Part shown: piece after piece, positions 49,635 to 58,144 of the stretch
Position numbering within the stretch: the first letter of the stretch is position 1
How the letters are laid out: every line of letters begins with the position of its first letter
Origin: Chryseobacterium sp. G0186
Lineage (GTDB): Bacteria > Bacteroidota > Bacteroidia > Flavobacteriales > Weeksellaceae
Direction: 5' to 3'
Assembly: GCF_003815675.1 (NCBI RefSeq)
Contig: NZ_CP033918.1
Location: 2,108,001-2,172,000, forward strand
DNA: 64,000 nucleotides
Translations under genes and position numbers: made by a program
The notes under the pieces: model-generated
Databases searched by the model: none
Told to the model about the DNA's origin: nothing
Seen by the model: only the letters and a program-made list of their open reading frames with translations

Positions 49635-50054
49635 TTAATTAGCTTTCTCCCAAACTTGGGTTCTTCCTAATAATGATAGTCCCAGATACCCTCTTACATT
49701 TAGCTTATCTCCGCTTTTTGTAACAGTACACTTGTAGGTTTTACCAGTTTTTGGATCTGTAATAGTTCCCCCGGTAAACTCATCCCCTTCTTTTTTCAAT
49801 CCTCTAATGATTTCCAACCCTACAATTGGCTTCCCTTTTCTGTCATCTTTACAAGATGAACAGTTAGGATCAGCAGGTTTTATCAATAATTGAGAAACCT
49901 TACCATAGTATTTTCCATCTGATTTTTTGAAAATCTCCACAATAGATTTCGCCTGTTTGGTTTCATCATCTATCGTCTTCCACTTGCCCTCTATCTGTGC
50001 AAACGTAAGCACACTGAATAGAGAAAGTGAGAATGTTAACATTAATTTTTTCAT
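49635..50054 (-). CDS. DUF2147 family secreted protein
   Basis: 139 aa with signal peptide (LMLTFSLSLFSVLTFAQ). DUF2147 marks: EGKWKTIDDETKQAKSIVEIF, NCSSCKDDRKGKPIVGLEIIRGLK and LNVRGYLGLSLLGRTQVW. Exported beta-barrel of unknown function, often upregulated by stress in Flavobacteria. Two cysteines (SCKD, CSSC) may pair. Single gene. Confidence 0.85.
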   Translation of the reverse strand: MKKLMLTFSLSLFSVLTFAQIEGKWKTIDDETKQAKSIVEIFKKSDGKYYGKVSQLLIKPADPNCSSCKDDRKGKPIVGLEIIRGLKKEGDEFTGGTITDPKTGKTYKCTVTKSGDKLNVRGYLGLSLLGRTQVWEKAN

Positions 50055-50194
50055 ATTTCTTATAGTTTTAATTGTAATACAATATTCTTATCTACGTATT
50101 GATAAAAATATAAATTAATTTTCAACGAACAAAAACTTTTATTATACAAAGCATAAAGGCTGAAAAAGCAGTCAGAAACTTACACTTTCCTTTT

Positions 50195-52123
50195 CTAGTA
50201 AAGCTTTCTGTTAATGACTCTACTCATATAATCCTGATACCAGGCTTTTGCGGTTTGTTTCCCTTTTTCCACTTCAGGGGTCTTAAGCTCGCCTATAAGA
50301 TTTTTTTCAAAGCCTAAATCGGTTTTGTCATATACCCCGATAATTTCCTTTCCATCAAAACGATATATGTAATTTCCGATAATGAACTGTTCTGTATTCC
50401 CATCCGAATTCACCATAATAGGGGTATATTTTTTATCACTTACCAAACTTCTCCCCCAGCTTCTGATAGGTTTATTATAGCCAATCAAATCTGCCAGTGT
50501 CGGGTAAATATCTATTTGCTGAGCTATTTCAGGATTCTCTCCTTTAAGCTGATATTCCGGATTGGGAGAATAGAAAACCAATGGAACTGCAAAACGGTTC
50601 ATGGCCTTTTCATATTCAGGATAATGAATCTGATTGGTATGATCTCCGGTAAACACAAAAATGGTATTATTAAACCAAGGTTGCTTTTTAGCTGTTTCAA
50701 AGTATTTTTTAATGGCATAATCCGTATACTGTATTGGCTCATGCATTTCCAGGGGTCCTTTTTTAAATTTACCCTGATATTTTGCAGGGATTTTAAAAGG
50801 ATGATGAGAAGAGGCCGTAAATACAGTCGTCATGAAAGGCTGCTTCTTTCCTACATTTTTAGCAAAATATTGAAGAAATGGCTCATCCCAAATGGCCCAC
50901 ATTCCGTCAAAATCCTCATCATGATTGTATTCCGTCTTTCCAAAATAATGTTTAAATCCTAGGATATTTCCAAATCCAAGGAATCCCATGGAACCATTAG
51001 GTGCTCCATGATAAAAAGAGGTGTCATACCCAAGATCATTACACACGGAGACAATGGACTGTATTTTCTGATTGGAATACGGCGATCCTGTAAAAGCATC
51101 CGTAAGACTCGGAATTCCGGCCAATACACTGCTCATTCCGTGGATAGACTGTCTTCCGTTGGCAAAGGTATTTGGAAAAATAAGACTTTGCCTGGCCAAG
51201 CTATCCATAAACGGGGTATAGGAAACATAATCTTTAATGTTCTTATCCTTATTAAAGGCTCCGGAATATTCTCTACCAAATGATTCTACAATAAAAATAA
51301 CAATATTAGGACGGTTTTCCACCTTTCTATCATATACTTTATAAGGTTGTACATTCTCTTCGATATATTTTTCATCTACAAAATGAACTTCCTTAAAGTT
51401 ATTTGTATTTAACGTTCTGAAAAACGAAAAAGTACTGTTGAGAACCATATTTCCCTGTAATGGATTGGTTACAAATCTTGTAGCATCTACCATATTAATA
51501 GGTCTCGTACTGTGCTTGAAATCTCCTCTTATCCCTCCTACAACCAACACCGCCGTAATGCATAGGGTTACAATAGAGGAAAGAAAATACGGAAGTAATT
51601 TAGCCGGTTTAACATCTTCAACTTTCACTTTTTTATAAAGGAAAACCCAGAGCGCCATTAGAACAATGAACCAGATCAGCACAAAAGGATGCTGCCCAAT
51701 GGAAATCATCAATGTTTGGGAAACGTTGGATTCATGTTCTGCTACCTGAAACACCGCTGAAGTAAGCCTTGCCTGGGAAAATTTATAGTAAATAAAATCT
51801 CCGAAGTTCATACCATATGCCACTCCATTGGTAATAAAATAAAGCCAGAAAAGAATTTTCTGAAACACTTTCTTTGTATTGATAACCAGTGGAAGAAGAC
51901 TCAGCAGTATAAATAGTGCATTCACATATAAAATAGCTGTGGTATCAAATGCTGTCCCATGGTAGGCAAGCTTCAGATAATCTGAAACAGAGTCTACCTT
52001 GATAAGGTCCTTATTAAAATACCAAAATAAAAGTCTTGCGATCTGATAAAAAGCATAGGCTAAAAAAATCCTGTAAAGCAATGCCAGAACTTCCTGTTTT
52101 CTAAATCCTTTTAAAAATTTCAT
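50195..52123 (-). CDS. LTA synthase family membrane sulfatase (phosphoglycerol transferase-like)
   Basis: 642 aa. Five membrane helices in the first 240 residues are followed by an extracytoplasmic alkaline phosphatase/sulfatase domain. The metal and nucleophile segments are IVIFIVESFGREYSGAF, then FANGRQSIHGMSSVLAGIP (Ser in place of the LtaS Thr) and FVFTGDHTNQIHYPEYE. Bacteroidota lack lipoteichoic acid, so the substrate is probably a phosphoglycerol or phosphoethanolamine-type lipid head group. Minus -7 element TAAATTTG lies at 52128-52135, right before the ATG. Divergent from pssA. Confidence 0.85.
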   Translation of the reverse strand: MKFLKGFRKQEVLALLYRIFLAYAFYQIARLLFWYFNKDLIKVDSVSDYLKLAYHGTAFDTTAILYVNALFILLSLLPLVINTKKVFQKILFWLYFITNGVAYGMNFGDFIYYKFSQARLTSAVFQVAEHESNVSQTLMISIGQHPFVLIWFIVLMALWVFLYKKVKVEDVKPAKLLPYFLSSIVTLCITAVLVVGGIRGDFKHSTRPINMVDATRFVTNPLQGNMVLNSTFSFFRTLNTNNFKEVHFVDEKYIEENVQPYKVYDRKVENRPNIVIFIVESFGREYSGAFNKDKNIKDYVSYTPFMDSLARQSLIFPNTFANGRQSIHGMSSVLAGIPSLTDAFTGSPYSNQKIQSIVSVCNDLGYDTSFYHGAPNGSMGFLGFGNILGFKHYFGKTEYNHDEDFDGMWAIWDEPFLQYFAKNVGKKQPFMTTVFTASSHHPFKIPAKYQGKFKKGPLEMHEPIQYTDYAIKKYFETAKKQPWFNNTIFVFTGDHTNQIHYPEYEKAMNRFAVPLVFYSPNPEYQLKGENPEIAQQIDIYPTLADLIGYNKPIRSWGRSLVSDKKYTPIMVNSDGNTEQFIIGNYIYRFDGKEIIGVYDKTDLGFEKNLIGELKTPEVEKGKQTAKAWYQDYMSRVINRKLY

Positions 52124-52175
52124 GGGGCAAATTTACACCAAATTCACTTTATTGCATTTTTTAGTGCATATTATT

Positions 52176-52207
52176 TTGAGTTAGAATTTTTAAAAACAGT
52201 AATTTTG
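52176..52207 (+). promoter_or_regulatory. pssA promoter, nearly leaderless
   Basis: TTG (52176-52178), 21-nt spacer, TAATTTTG (52200-52207), ending 5 nt before the ATG at 52213. The possible GTG start at 52207 would overlap the -7 element, so the ATG is chosen. Confidence 0.65.
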
Positions 52208-52212
52208 TGGTT

Positions 52213-52926
52213 ATGGATTTTATAAAGAATAATCTGGCCAATGCCTTGACCCTGGCTAATTTATTTGCAGGCTGTGTGGGTGCAATACACCTTATTTTAG
52301 GAGACTATCAAACTACGGCAATATGCCTTATCCTCTCCTCTATCTTTGATTTCTTTGACGGATTTGTAGCCAGAGCCGTAAAATCAAACTCTAATCTTGG
52401 GCTTCAGCTAGATTCCCTTGCGGATATGGTGAGCTTTGGTTTGATTCCCGGACTTACCATGTATAAAGCACTTGAACCATTCGGAACAGAGCTTCTTGGG
52501 CTACATTTTCCATTTGAGATCAAGTATTTAGGATTGATTGTTACCACATTCTCCTGTCTGAGACTTGCTATTTTTAACCTTGATGAGGAACAGAGATATT
52601 ATTTCAAGGGGCTGAACACTCCTACCAATACCGTTTTACTTTTCGGATTATACTATGCCTTTAAAGAAACCGGAACTTTCAGCTTTTTGTTTGAAAATAA
52701 ATTGCTACTGGTTATCCTAACGCTTCTCACTTCATGGCTTTTAATCAGTCCGATAAAAATGATGGCCATGAAGTTTAAATCAAAAGCCTTAAAGGACAAC
52801 TATCCGAAGGTAGTATTGTTAGTCGGTGGAATTGCCATTCTTGCGATCTTCCAGATTGTAGGAATTCCGATGCTTGTGATCTATTATATATTGGTATCAC
52901 TTGTTTTTCAGAGACAGTTAAAATAG
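52213..52926 (+). CDS. pssA: CDP-diacylglycerol--serine O-phosphatidyltransferase
   Basis: Makes phosphatidylserine, the precursor of phosphatidylethanolamine, in the inner membrane. 237 aa with about eight helices. The CDP-alcohol signature is complete: FDFFDGFVARAVKSNSNLGLQLDSLADMVSFG, with DG-x2-AR-x8-G-x3-D-x3-D all present. The TFSCLRLAIFNLDEEQ motif after it is typical of PssA. Divergent from the LtaS-like sulfatase. Confidence 0.92.
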   Translation: MDFIKNNLANALTLANLFAGCVGAIHLILGDYQTTAICLILSSIFDFFDGFVARAVKSNSNLGLQLDSLADMVSFGLIPGLTMYKALEPFGTELLGLHFPFEIKYLGLIVTTFSCLRLAIFNLDEEQRYYFKGLNTPTNTVLLFGLYYAFKETGTFSFLFENKLLLVILTLLTSWLLISPIKMMAMKFKSKALKDNYPKVVLLVGGIAILAIFQIVGIPMLVIYYILVSLVFQRQLK

Positions 52927-53006
52927 AAGCTATACTGAGACAACGAATTGAGTACACGACCTCATTTTTAAATTAAAACATTTTTTTCAAATTATTAATA
53001 ATCGAC

Positions 53007-53771
53007 ATGAATTTAAAACTCCATAAACCACTTTGTATTTTTGACCTGGAAACTACAGGAACCAACATCGGGAAAGACAGAATTGTTGAAATCTGTATTC
53101 TGAAAGTAAATCCTGACGCATCCAGGGAAAGCAAAACATGGCGCGTTAACCCGGAAATGCCTATTCCAAAAGAAAGCAGTGAAATCCACGGAATTTATGA
53201 TGAAGACGTAAAAGATGCTCCTACTTTCAGAGATATCGCTTCTAAAGTCATGGAAATGATAGCCGGAACTGATTTAGGAGGTTTTAATTCCAACAGATTT
53301 GATGTTCCGCTTTTAGCTGAAGAATTATTAAGAGTAGGAATGGATTTTGATCTTAGTAAATTCAAATTGGTAGATGCTCAGACTATTTTCCATAAAAAGG
53401 AACCTAGAAACCTTGGCGCTGCTTACCAGTTTTATTGCGGAAAAACCCTTGAAAATGCCCACTCTGCAGAAGCAGATGTGATGGCTACATTTGAGGTTCT
53501 GGATGCCCAGGTAGGAAAATATGATGATATCCCGAATGAAATTGCTCCGTTGAGCGAATTTACATTCCATAATAAGAATGCTGACCTTGCCGGATTTATT
53601 GGTTACAATGACAAAATGGAGGAGGTTTTCAATTTTGGAAAATATAAAGGACAAGGAGTAAAAGCAGTCTTCCAAAAGGATCTTGGATATTATGGATGGC
53701 TTCAGAATGCCGACTTCCCTTTATATACCAAGAAAGTTTTTACAAAAATACAACTGTCAAGTAAATTTTAA
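53007..53771 (+). CDS. DnaQ-like 3'-5' exonuclease
   Basis: 254 aa. A DEDDh exonuclease: Exo I motif FDLETTGTNIGKDRIVEI with Asp and Glu, Exo II around NSNRFDVPLLAEEL, and Exo III HSAEADVMATF with the His-x4-Asp. The C-terminal FNFGKYKGQGVKAVFQKDLGYYGWLQNADFPLYTKKVF looks like the exodeoxyribonuclease X C-terminal domain. It removes nucleotides from 3' ends of DNA or RNA; the exact role (repair, mismatch) is open. It is followed 3 nt later by the DUF2007 gene. Confidence 0.88.
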   Translation: MNLKLHKPLCIFDLETTGTNIGKDRIVEICILKVNPDASRESKTWRVNPEMPIPKESSEIHGIYDEDVKDAPTFRDIASKVMEMIAGTDLGGFNSNRFDVPLLAEELLRVGMDFDLSKFKLVDAQTIFHKKEPRNLGAAYQFYCGKTLENAHSAEADVMATFEVLDAQVGKYDDIPNEIAPLSEFTFHNKNADLAGFIGYNDKMEEVFNFGKYKGQGVKAVFQKDLGYYGWLQNADFPLYTKKVFTKIQLSSKF

Positions 53772-53773
53772 TC

Positions 53774-54172
53774 ATGTCAAATCTGATTCGTTTTAAATTT
53801 TATGAAACTGCCCTTGAAGCCAACAGGGATAAACAGATATTGGCTGAAAATGGGATTAATAGTTTCATTGCCAATGAACAGCTCATTCAATCTGACTGGC
53901 TGCTTTCACAGGCTGTAGGAGGAATTCAGCTTCAGGTTTTTGAAGAAGATCAGGAGAAAGCCAATCAGATTCTTCAGGATTATCAGGATAACAAACTGCA
54001 CGCCTTGGAAGTAGAGCATACCATTGAAGACCCTGAATTTGATTTTGTTTGTCCGAAATGCGGTTCCAATCATATCTACAGAGATGATAAGGCAACCAGC
54101 TTCTTTGGAATTTCATTTTTAACGAGTCATAAATTTATATGTTATTATTGTGGAAATGAGTTCACTCATTAA
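53774..54172 (+). CDS. DUF2007 domain protein with C-terminal zinc ribbon
   Basis: 132 aa. DUF2007 domain (about residues 1-75: FKFYETALEANRDKQILAENGINSFIANEQL, GGIQLQVFEEDQEKANQIL), a ferredoxin-like fold often called signal-transducing protein. The C-terminal zinc ribbon has two CxxC: FVCPKCGSNH and ICYYCGNEF. Metal-bound interaction module; function unknown. Coupled to the exonuclease gene with a 3-nt gap. Confidence 0.85.
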   Translation: MSNLIRFKFYETALEANRDKQILAENGINSFIANEQLIQSDWLLSQAVGGIQLQVFEEDQEKANQILQDYQDNKLHALEVEHTIEDPEFDFVCPKCGSNHIYRDDKATSFFGISFLTSHKFICYYCGNEFTH

Positions 54173-54266
54173 AACATAATAGTTTATCTATTTCAGTTTT
54201 ACCATTAAAAAATTTCTTTGTTCCTCACGAATAGCGTTTCAAAGAAAATAAATAAAAAAAAGAATT

Positions 54267-54872
54267 ATGAAAATCATCTGTATTGGAAGAAACTACAGCG
54301 AACATGCAAAAGAATTAGGAAACGAGATTCCGGAGAACCCTGTTATTTTTATGAAACCGGATACTGCGGTTTTAAAAGGAAATGATTTTTATATTCCTGA
54401 ATTTTCAAATGATGTTCACTATGAACTGGAAGTCGTTGTAAAAATCTCAAAAGGAGGCAAATACATCCAAAAGGAAACCGCTCATAAGCATTATGACGAA
54501 ATTAGCCTAGGAATTGATTTTACAGCCAGAGATCTTCAGAGCGAGCTGAAGTCCAAAGGGCTTCCGTGGGAACTTGCTAAAGGATTTGATGGTTCTGCCG
54601 TTGTAGGAAATTTCTTTAAAAAGGAGAACTACAATCTGGAGAGCCTGCCTTTTTCACTCCTAAAGAATAAAGAAAAGGTACAGGATGGTAATACCAAGGA
54701 CATGTTGTTTCATTTTGATGATATTATTGCTTTTGTCTCTCAATACTTCACTTTAAGAGTGGGTGACCTTATTTATACAGGAACTCCAAAAGGGGTTGGA
54801 AAAGTAGAAGAAAATGATATTCTTGAAGCTTATCTTGAAGAGGAAAAAATCCTTGACATCCGAATATTATAA
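54267..54872 (+). CDS. Fumarylacetoacetate hydrolase family protein
   Basis: 201 aa, the short FAH fold. Metal-binding Glu residues are visible in HYELEVVVKI and the DFTARDLQ motif; SSKGLPWELAKGFDGSAVVGNF and TGTPKGVGKV are typical. The family hydrolyses or decarboxylates acylpyruvates (oxaloacetate decarboxylase/FAHD1 group). Cytoplasmic. Not strictly operonic with the previous gene. Confidence 0.88.
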   Translation: MKIICIGRNYSEHAKELGNEIPENPVIFMKPDTAVLKGNDFYIPEFSNDVHYELEVVVKISKGGKYIQKETAHKHYDEISLGIDFTARDLQSELKSKGLPWELAKGFDGSAVVGNFFKKENYNLESLPFSLLKNKEKVQDGNTKDMLFHFDDIIAFVSQYFTLRVGDLIYTGTPKGVGKVEENDILEAYLEEEKILDIRIL

Positions 54873-54930
54873 GTATTTAACATAAAGTCTGGCAAATTTT
54901 CCCTATCTTTAGGTAACAAAATTAAAGGTT

Positions 54931-55368
54931 ATGATAAATATTATATTGCCCGTAGATTTTGGGGATAAGACTGACCAACTGGTGGACGGTGCCATAAAAT
55001 TTGCAAAACAACTCAACGGTAGAATTTACTTGATTCATGTAGCCCCTTCTGATATTGGCTTTGCCATTGGAGATATGGGATTTCAATATTTCCCTGAAGT
55101 GGAAGCTAATGAAATAAGAGAAGAGTTGGTACTACTTAATAAAATTGAGCAAAGGATTATCGCTCAAGATATCGATTGCGAGCATCTTCTAAAACAGGGA
55201 CTGGCTAAAGATATCATTCTGGAATATGCAAAGGCAAAAAACGGAGATTATATTGTAATGGGATCCCATGGAAGAAGTGGAATCTATGATGTATTTGTAG
55301 GAAGTCTTACAAAAGGACTTACTAAGAGCTCTACTATTCCTGTTCTGGTACTTCCTATCCACGACTAA
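54931..55368 (+). CDS. Universal stress protein UspA family
   Basis: 145 aa, single Usp domain. N-terminal NIILPVDFGDKTDQLVDGAI and the ATP-binding loop GSHGRSGIYDVFVGSLTKGL (G-x2-G-x9-G-S/T) are clear. Usp proteins bind ATP and support survival under stress. Ends at a strong bidirectional terminator. Confidence 0.92.
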   Translation: MINIILPVDFGDKTDQLVDGAIKFAKQLNGRIYLIHVAPSDIGFAIGDMGFQYFPEVEANEIREELVLLNKIEQRIIAQDIDCEHLLKQGLAKDIILEYAKAKNGDYIVMGSHGRSGIYDVFVGSLTKGLTKSSTIPVLVLPIHD

Positions 55369-55398
55369 GCAAAAGAAATTTTTAATCGTTAGTAATAA

Positions 55399-55436
55399 AA
55401 AAGCCGATCAAATAATTTATTTGATCGGCTTTTTAC
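55399..55436. terminator. Bidirectional terminator, Usp and 77-aa membrane gene
   Basis: AAGCCGATCAAAT and ATTTGATCGGCTT pair over 13 bp with A-run before and T-run after, in the convergent gap. Confidence 0.88.
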
Positions 55437-55451
55437 TATATAACCAATTAA

Positions 55452-55685
55452 TTAACCTTCTTTTTTGTAGATTTTTGGATCGTAGTAAGGATTCTTACCT
55501 TCCGTAGGAGAATAATAGTCTTTATCTTTATCACCGCCTAACGTTACTACTAGTACATAGCACCAATAAGTAAATAGTACACAGCAAACTATAAATAGAA
55601 TCCAGTTTAAAACATTACCGAAAGAATCAAAGAATCCGAATGTCCATTTGAAAACTTTGCTTAAGAATAGAAAGAAAGACGTCAT
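55452..55685 (-). CDS. Flavobacterial small membrane protein (DUF6341-like)
   Basis: 77 aa with one strong membrane helix (VLNWILFIVCCVLFTYWCYVLVV) preceded by an aromatic amphipathic segment (FFLFLSKVFKWTFGFFDSFG) and followed by a charged, Tyr-rich cytosolic tail (DKDKDYYSPTEGKNPYYDPKIY). It is conserved next to the divergent membrane gene in Flavobacteriia, and I think of it as DUF6341, not certain. Function unknown. Confidence 0.7.
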   Translation of the reverse strand: MTSFFLFLSKVFKWTFGFFDSFGNVLNWILFIVCCVLFTYWCYVLVVTLGGDKDKDYYSPTEGKNPYYDPKIYKKEG

Positions 55686-55703
55686 TATTTTCCTTTTTTA
55701 AAT

Positions 55704-55721
55704 TAACTTTGTACAAATTTA
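55704..55721. promoter_or_regulatory. Back-to-back divergent -7 elements
   Basis: TAACTTTG (55704-55711, plus strand) and CAAATTTA (55714-55721, i.e. TAAATTTG on the minus strand) lie only 2 bp apart. The plus element serves the gene at 55728 and the minus element the gene ending at 55685. Polymerases could not occupy both at once. Confidence 0.55.
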
Positions 55722-55727
55722 TAAAAA

Positions 55728-56633
55728 ATGTTTAAATTACTTTCAAAAGAAAGCAATATTTTTTCAATTCCTGTTTATATTGGTTTTCTTCTTTTAGTAG
55801 TCGTAATATTTAACATACTGAATTTCAATACTTATGAAGCAATTATCGCAGGAATTACCTTCTTGGGAATTGCTTTGGGATATTTTTGTTTTCACAGTAT
55901 TGCTCTTAACTATCAGACACATTTGCCATTATTTCTATATACCATTTTTATTTTCGGGTTATATCCGGGAAATCTGGATATAGGAATAGCCGTTTCACTG
56001 CTTACCAATTCCTTTCTGATTCTTCTTCTGACAAGTGCAGATGAAGATATAAGGAAAAAATCATATGTGTTGGTAGGAGCCATTATTGCACTGAACTTTA
56101 TTTTTCTTCCCACCACCTGGCCCATGGCTGTTTTTGTAATCATCCACGTGATTGCTACCTCGGCTAAAATAAGCCTTAACCTTTTTAGGTTTCTTTTGGG
56201 AATTGTTCTGATTGTGTTCAGTTATTTTTCAGTAATGTTTTTCGTACAGTTTACTTCATGGAATATTGATTATTTTCCGTTTGGAAAAATGAAACCGGTA
56301 ACAGATTATACAGAGTTACTTCCTCTGATTCCTGTGGTTCTTATGCTCATCTATGCCGTGTATGACCACTTTAAAAACTATAACAAGAAAAGCCCGATAA
56401 GCAGATATAAATATACTTTTCTGCTAGTCTTTTCAGTAGCTCAGCTTATCAGCATTATTCTGTATATGAATAAAAGCTATGAATACTTGCTTCTATTAGC
56501 ATTTCCGTCCAGTATTATCTTAAGTAGAATGATGAGATTTTTACCTAAGTACTGGATGCAGGAGGCTAGCCTATGGCTTATCATTATAAGTTTACTTACC
56601 TTTAAAGCAGGTACAGTTTTTGATTTATTTTAA
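55728..56633 (+). CDS. Polytopic membrane protein (DUF6427-like)
   Basis: 301 aa with about eight or nine membrane helices and no recognised enzymatic motif. Starts FKLLSKESNIFSIPVYIGFLL; contains NLDIGIAVSLLTNSFLILLL and RYKYTFLLVFSVAQLIS. It belongs to the flavobacterial family I recall as DUF6427. The gap to the following DUF3109 gene is 6 nt, so the two are an operon. Confidence 0.68.
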   Translation: MFKLLSKESNIFSIPVYIGFLLLVVVIFNILNFNTYEAIIAGITFLGIALGYFCFHSIALNYQTHLPLFLYTIFIFGLYPGNLDIGIAVSLLTNSFLILLLTSADEDIRKKSYVLVGAIIALNFIFLPTTWPMAVFVIIHVIATSAKISLNLFRFLLGIVLIVFSYFSVMFFVQFTSWNIDYFPFGKMKPVTDYTELLPLIPVVLMLIYAVYDHFKNYNKKSPISRYKYTFLLVFSVAQLISIILYMNKSYEYLLLLAFPSSIILSRMMRFLPKYWMQEASLWLIIISLLTFKAGTVFDLF

Positions 56634-56639
56634 AAAATT

Positions 56640-57224
56640 ATGATTCAGATAGACGATAAATTGATTTCTGAGGAAATCTTTTCCGAAGAATTTGTTTGTA
56701 ACCTTACCAAGTGTAAGGGTGCATGTTGTGTGGAAGGAGATGTAGGAGCTCCTTTGGATAAGAATGAGCTTGAAATACTGGAAGGTATTTTTGATAAAAT
56801 AAAGCCTTATCTTACCCAGGAAGGGATAAAAGCCCTTGAAGAACAGGGAACCTGGACTACCGACCCACACGACGGAATGTATGTTACTCCAATGGTGGAG
56901 AACCGCGAATGTGCCTATGTAACCTTTGATGAAAAAGGAATTACCAAATGTGGTATTGAAAAAGCCTATGAGGATGGTGCTGTAGACTGGCAGAAACCTA
57001 TTTCCTGTCACCTGTACCCTATCCGTGCTACAGAATACTCTGCATTTACTGCCTTGAATTACCATGAGTGGAATGTATGCAGCGATGCCTGTACGTTAGG
57101 AAAAGAACTTCAGGTTCCTGTATATAAATTCCTGAAAACACCATTAACAAGAAAGTATGGTGAGGAATTTTATGCTGTCTTAAGTAATGTAGCGGAGGAA
57201 TGGAAGAAAGAATACGGTTCATAG
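56640..57224 (+). CDS. DUF3109 family protein
   Basis: 194 aa, Cys-rich, cytoplasmic. Conserved cysteines are seen in CNLTKCKGACCVEGDVGAPLDKNELE, NRECAYVTFDEKGITKCGIEKAYEDG, SCHLYPIR and CSDACTLGKEL, which suggests a metal or Fe-S site as in YkgJ-like proteins. Function unknown. It ends before a bidirectional terminator. Confidence 0.85.
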   Translation: MIQIDDKLISEEIFSEEFVCNLTKCKGACCVEGDVGAPLDKNELEILEGIFDKIKPYLTQEGIKALEEQGTWTTDPHDGMYVTPMVENRECAYVTFDEKGITKCGIEKAYEDGAVDWQKPISCHLYPIRATEYSAFTALNYHEWNVCSDACTLGKELQVPVYKFLKTPLTRKYGEEFYAVLSNVAEEWKKEYGS

Positions 57225-57254
57225 AACGTATAAACTCTAGATCGATCGATATTA

Positions 57255-57283
57255 AAAATAGCCGGAATATTTCCGGCTATTTT
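57255..57283. terminator. Bidirectional terminator below DUF3109
   Basis: AAAATAGCCGGAA (57255-57267) and TTCCGGCTATTTT (57271-57283) pair, with T-rich flanks, shared with the convergent lipoprotein-sorting-like gene. Confidence 0.85.
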
Positions 57284-57303
57284 ATTTTTATAGTCTATCA
57301 GAT

Positions 57304-57993
57304 TTATATTTTAAAATCTGCATCTGTAACCCCGGAATTGATCACAATTTTAGTAGTCTTAATTGTTACCTTTTGTCCGCCTCCTTCTGCTTCTACATCA
57401 GCCGGGAACTGCATCCCGTCTACAGTCATATAACTTTTCACAGTGATATTTCCTTCTCCCGCAATTGTTTTATACAAAAGGCCTGTAGTGGCATCAAAGT
57501 AAAACTTTCCTTTATCTGAAGATAACAGGTTATAATCTTTACCATCAAGCTTTTCTACCGTTACATTTTGAAAATTAGCTCCTTCAAAAGCAAGTGCATC
57601 TACTGGCTTTCCTTTTTTCAATTCAGCAACCTTGTCAGCAGGGATGTCAGTTTTTTTACCCATCTGATCAAAGTATCCTTTTTCACCATCAAAAAGCTGA
57701 ACCATCTGCTGCCCCATCAATGACTGCACTGATTTGAATTTATTTCCTAATTTTCTGGTTGTCATTGTAATTTCCATTCCCTGAGCACTCATTGTGTTAT
57801 CAGTAATCATGGATTTTACACCTTCTAATTTATCTTTTCCGCCTAATGCCTTAAAATAATTGTCCAATACTTCCTTAGCCGTTAGCGTAGACTTTGCAGC
57901 CTCTGTTTTAGCAGAAGCAGCCACTTTCTTCTGAGCTGCTGCCGGCACAGAAAATAGTACGGCACAGAAAAATGGAATGATAATCTTTTTCAT
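57304..57993 (-). CDS. Outer-membrane lipoprotein-sorting-like protein
   Basis: 229 aa with a signal peptide (KKIIIPFFCAVLFSVPAAAQK). The fold is LolA/LolB/VioE-like beta-barrel: LTAKEVLDNYFKALGGKDKLEGVKSM, QMVQLFDGEKGYFDQMGKK, LYKTIAGEGNITVKSYMTVDG. Such proteins bind lipid or lipoprotein acyl chains in the periplasm. The ordinary LolA Arg residues cannot be placed. Convergent with DUF3109 and single. Confidence 0.78.
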   Translation of the reverse strand: MKKIIIPFFCAVLFSVPAAAQKKVAASAKTEAAKSTLTAKEVLDNYFKALGGKDKLEGVKSMITDNTMSAQGMEITMTTRKLGNKFKSVQSLMGQQMVQLFDGEKGYFDQMGKKTDIPADKVAELKKGKPVDALAFEGANFQNVTVEKLDGKDYNLLSSDKGKFYFDATTGLLYKTIAGEGNITVKSYMTVDGMQFPADVEAEGGGQKVTIKTTKIVINSGVTDADFKI

Positions 57994-58097
57994 ATATGTA
58001 ATAAGTTTAAAGGGTAAATATAGGAATATTGAACGACATAGATTAACAGATCCTGATGAATGATGGGGAATGCCTTTTCTCAGGTTATGAAATAAAA

Positions 58098-58122
58098 AAA
58101 ACCGCCAAAATTGACGGTTTTC
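58098..58122 (-). terminator. Trigger factor gene terminator
   Basis: AAACCGCC and the CGGTTT arm (with a G-U and one bulged base) around AATTG-type loop, T-run on the minus strand, 23 nt below the stop at 58145. Confidence 0.75.
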
Positions 58123-58144
58123 AAATATTTATATCTGTATATAA

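Noticed and set aside
57200-57433. 77-aa plus-strand ORF across the terminator
   Set aside because: It spans the bidirectional terminator and the antisense of a recognised gene.
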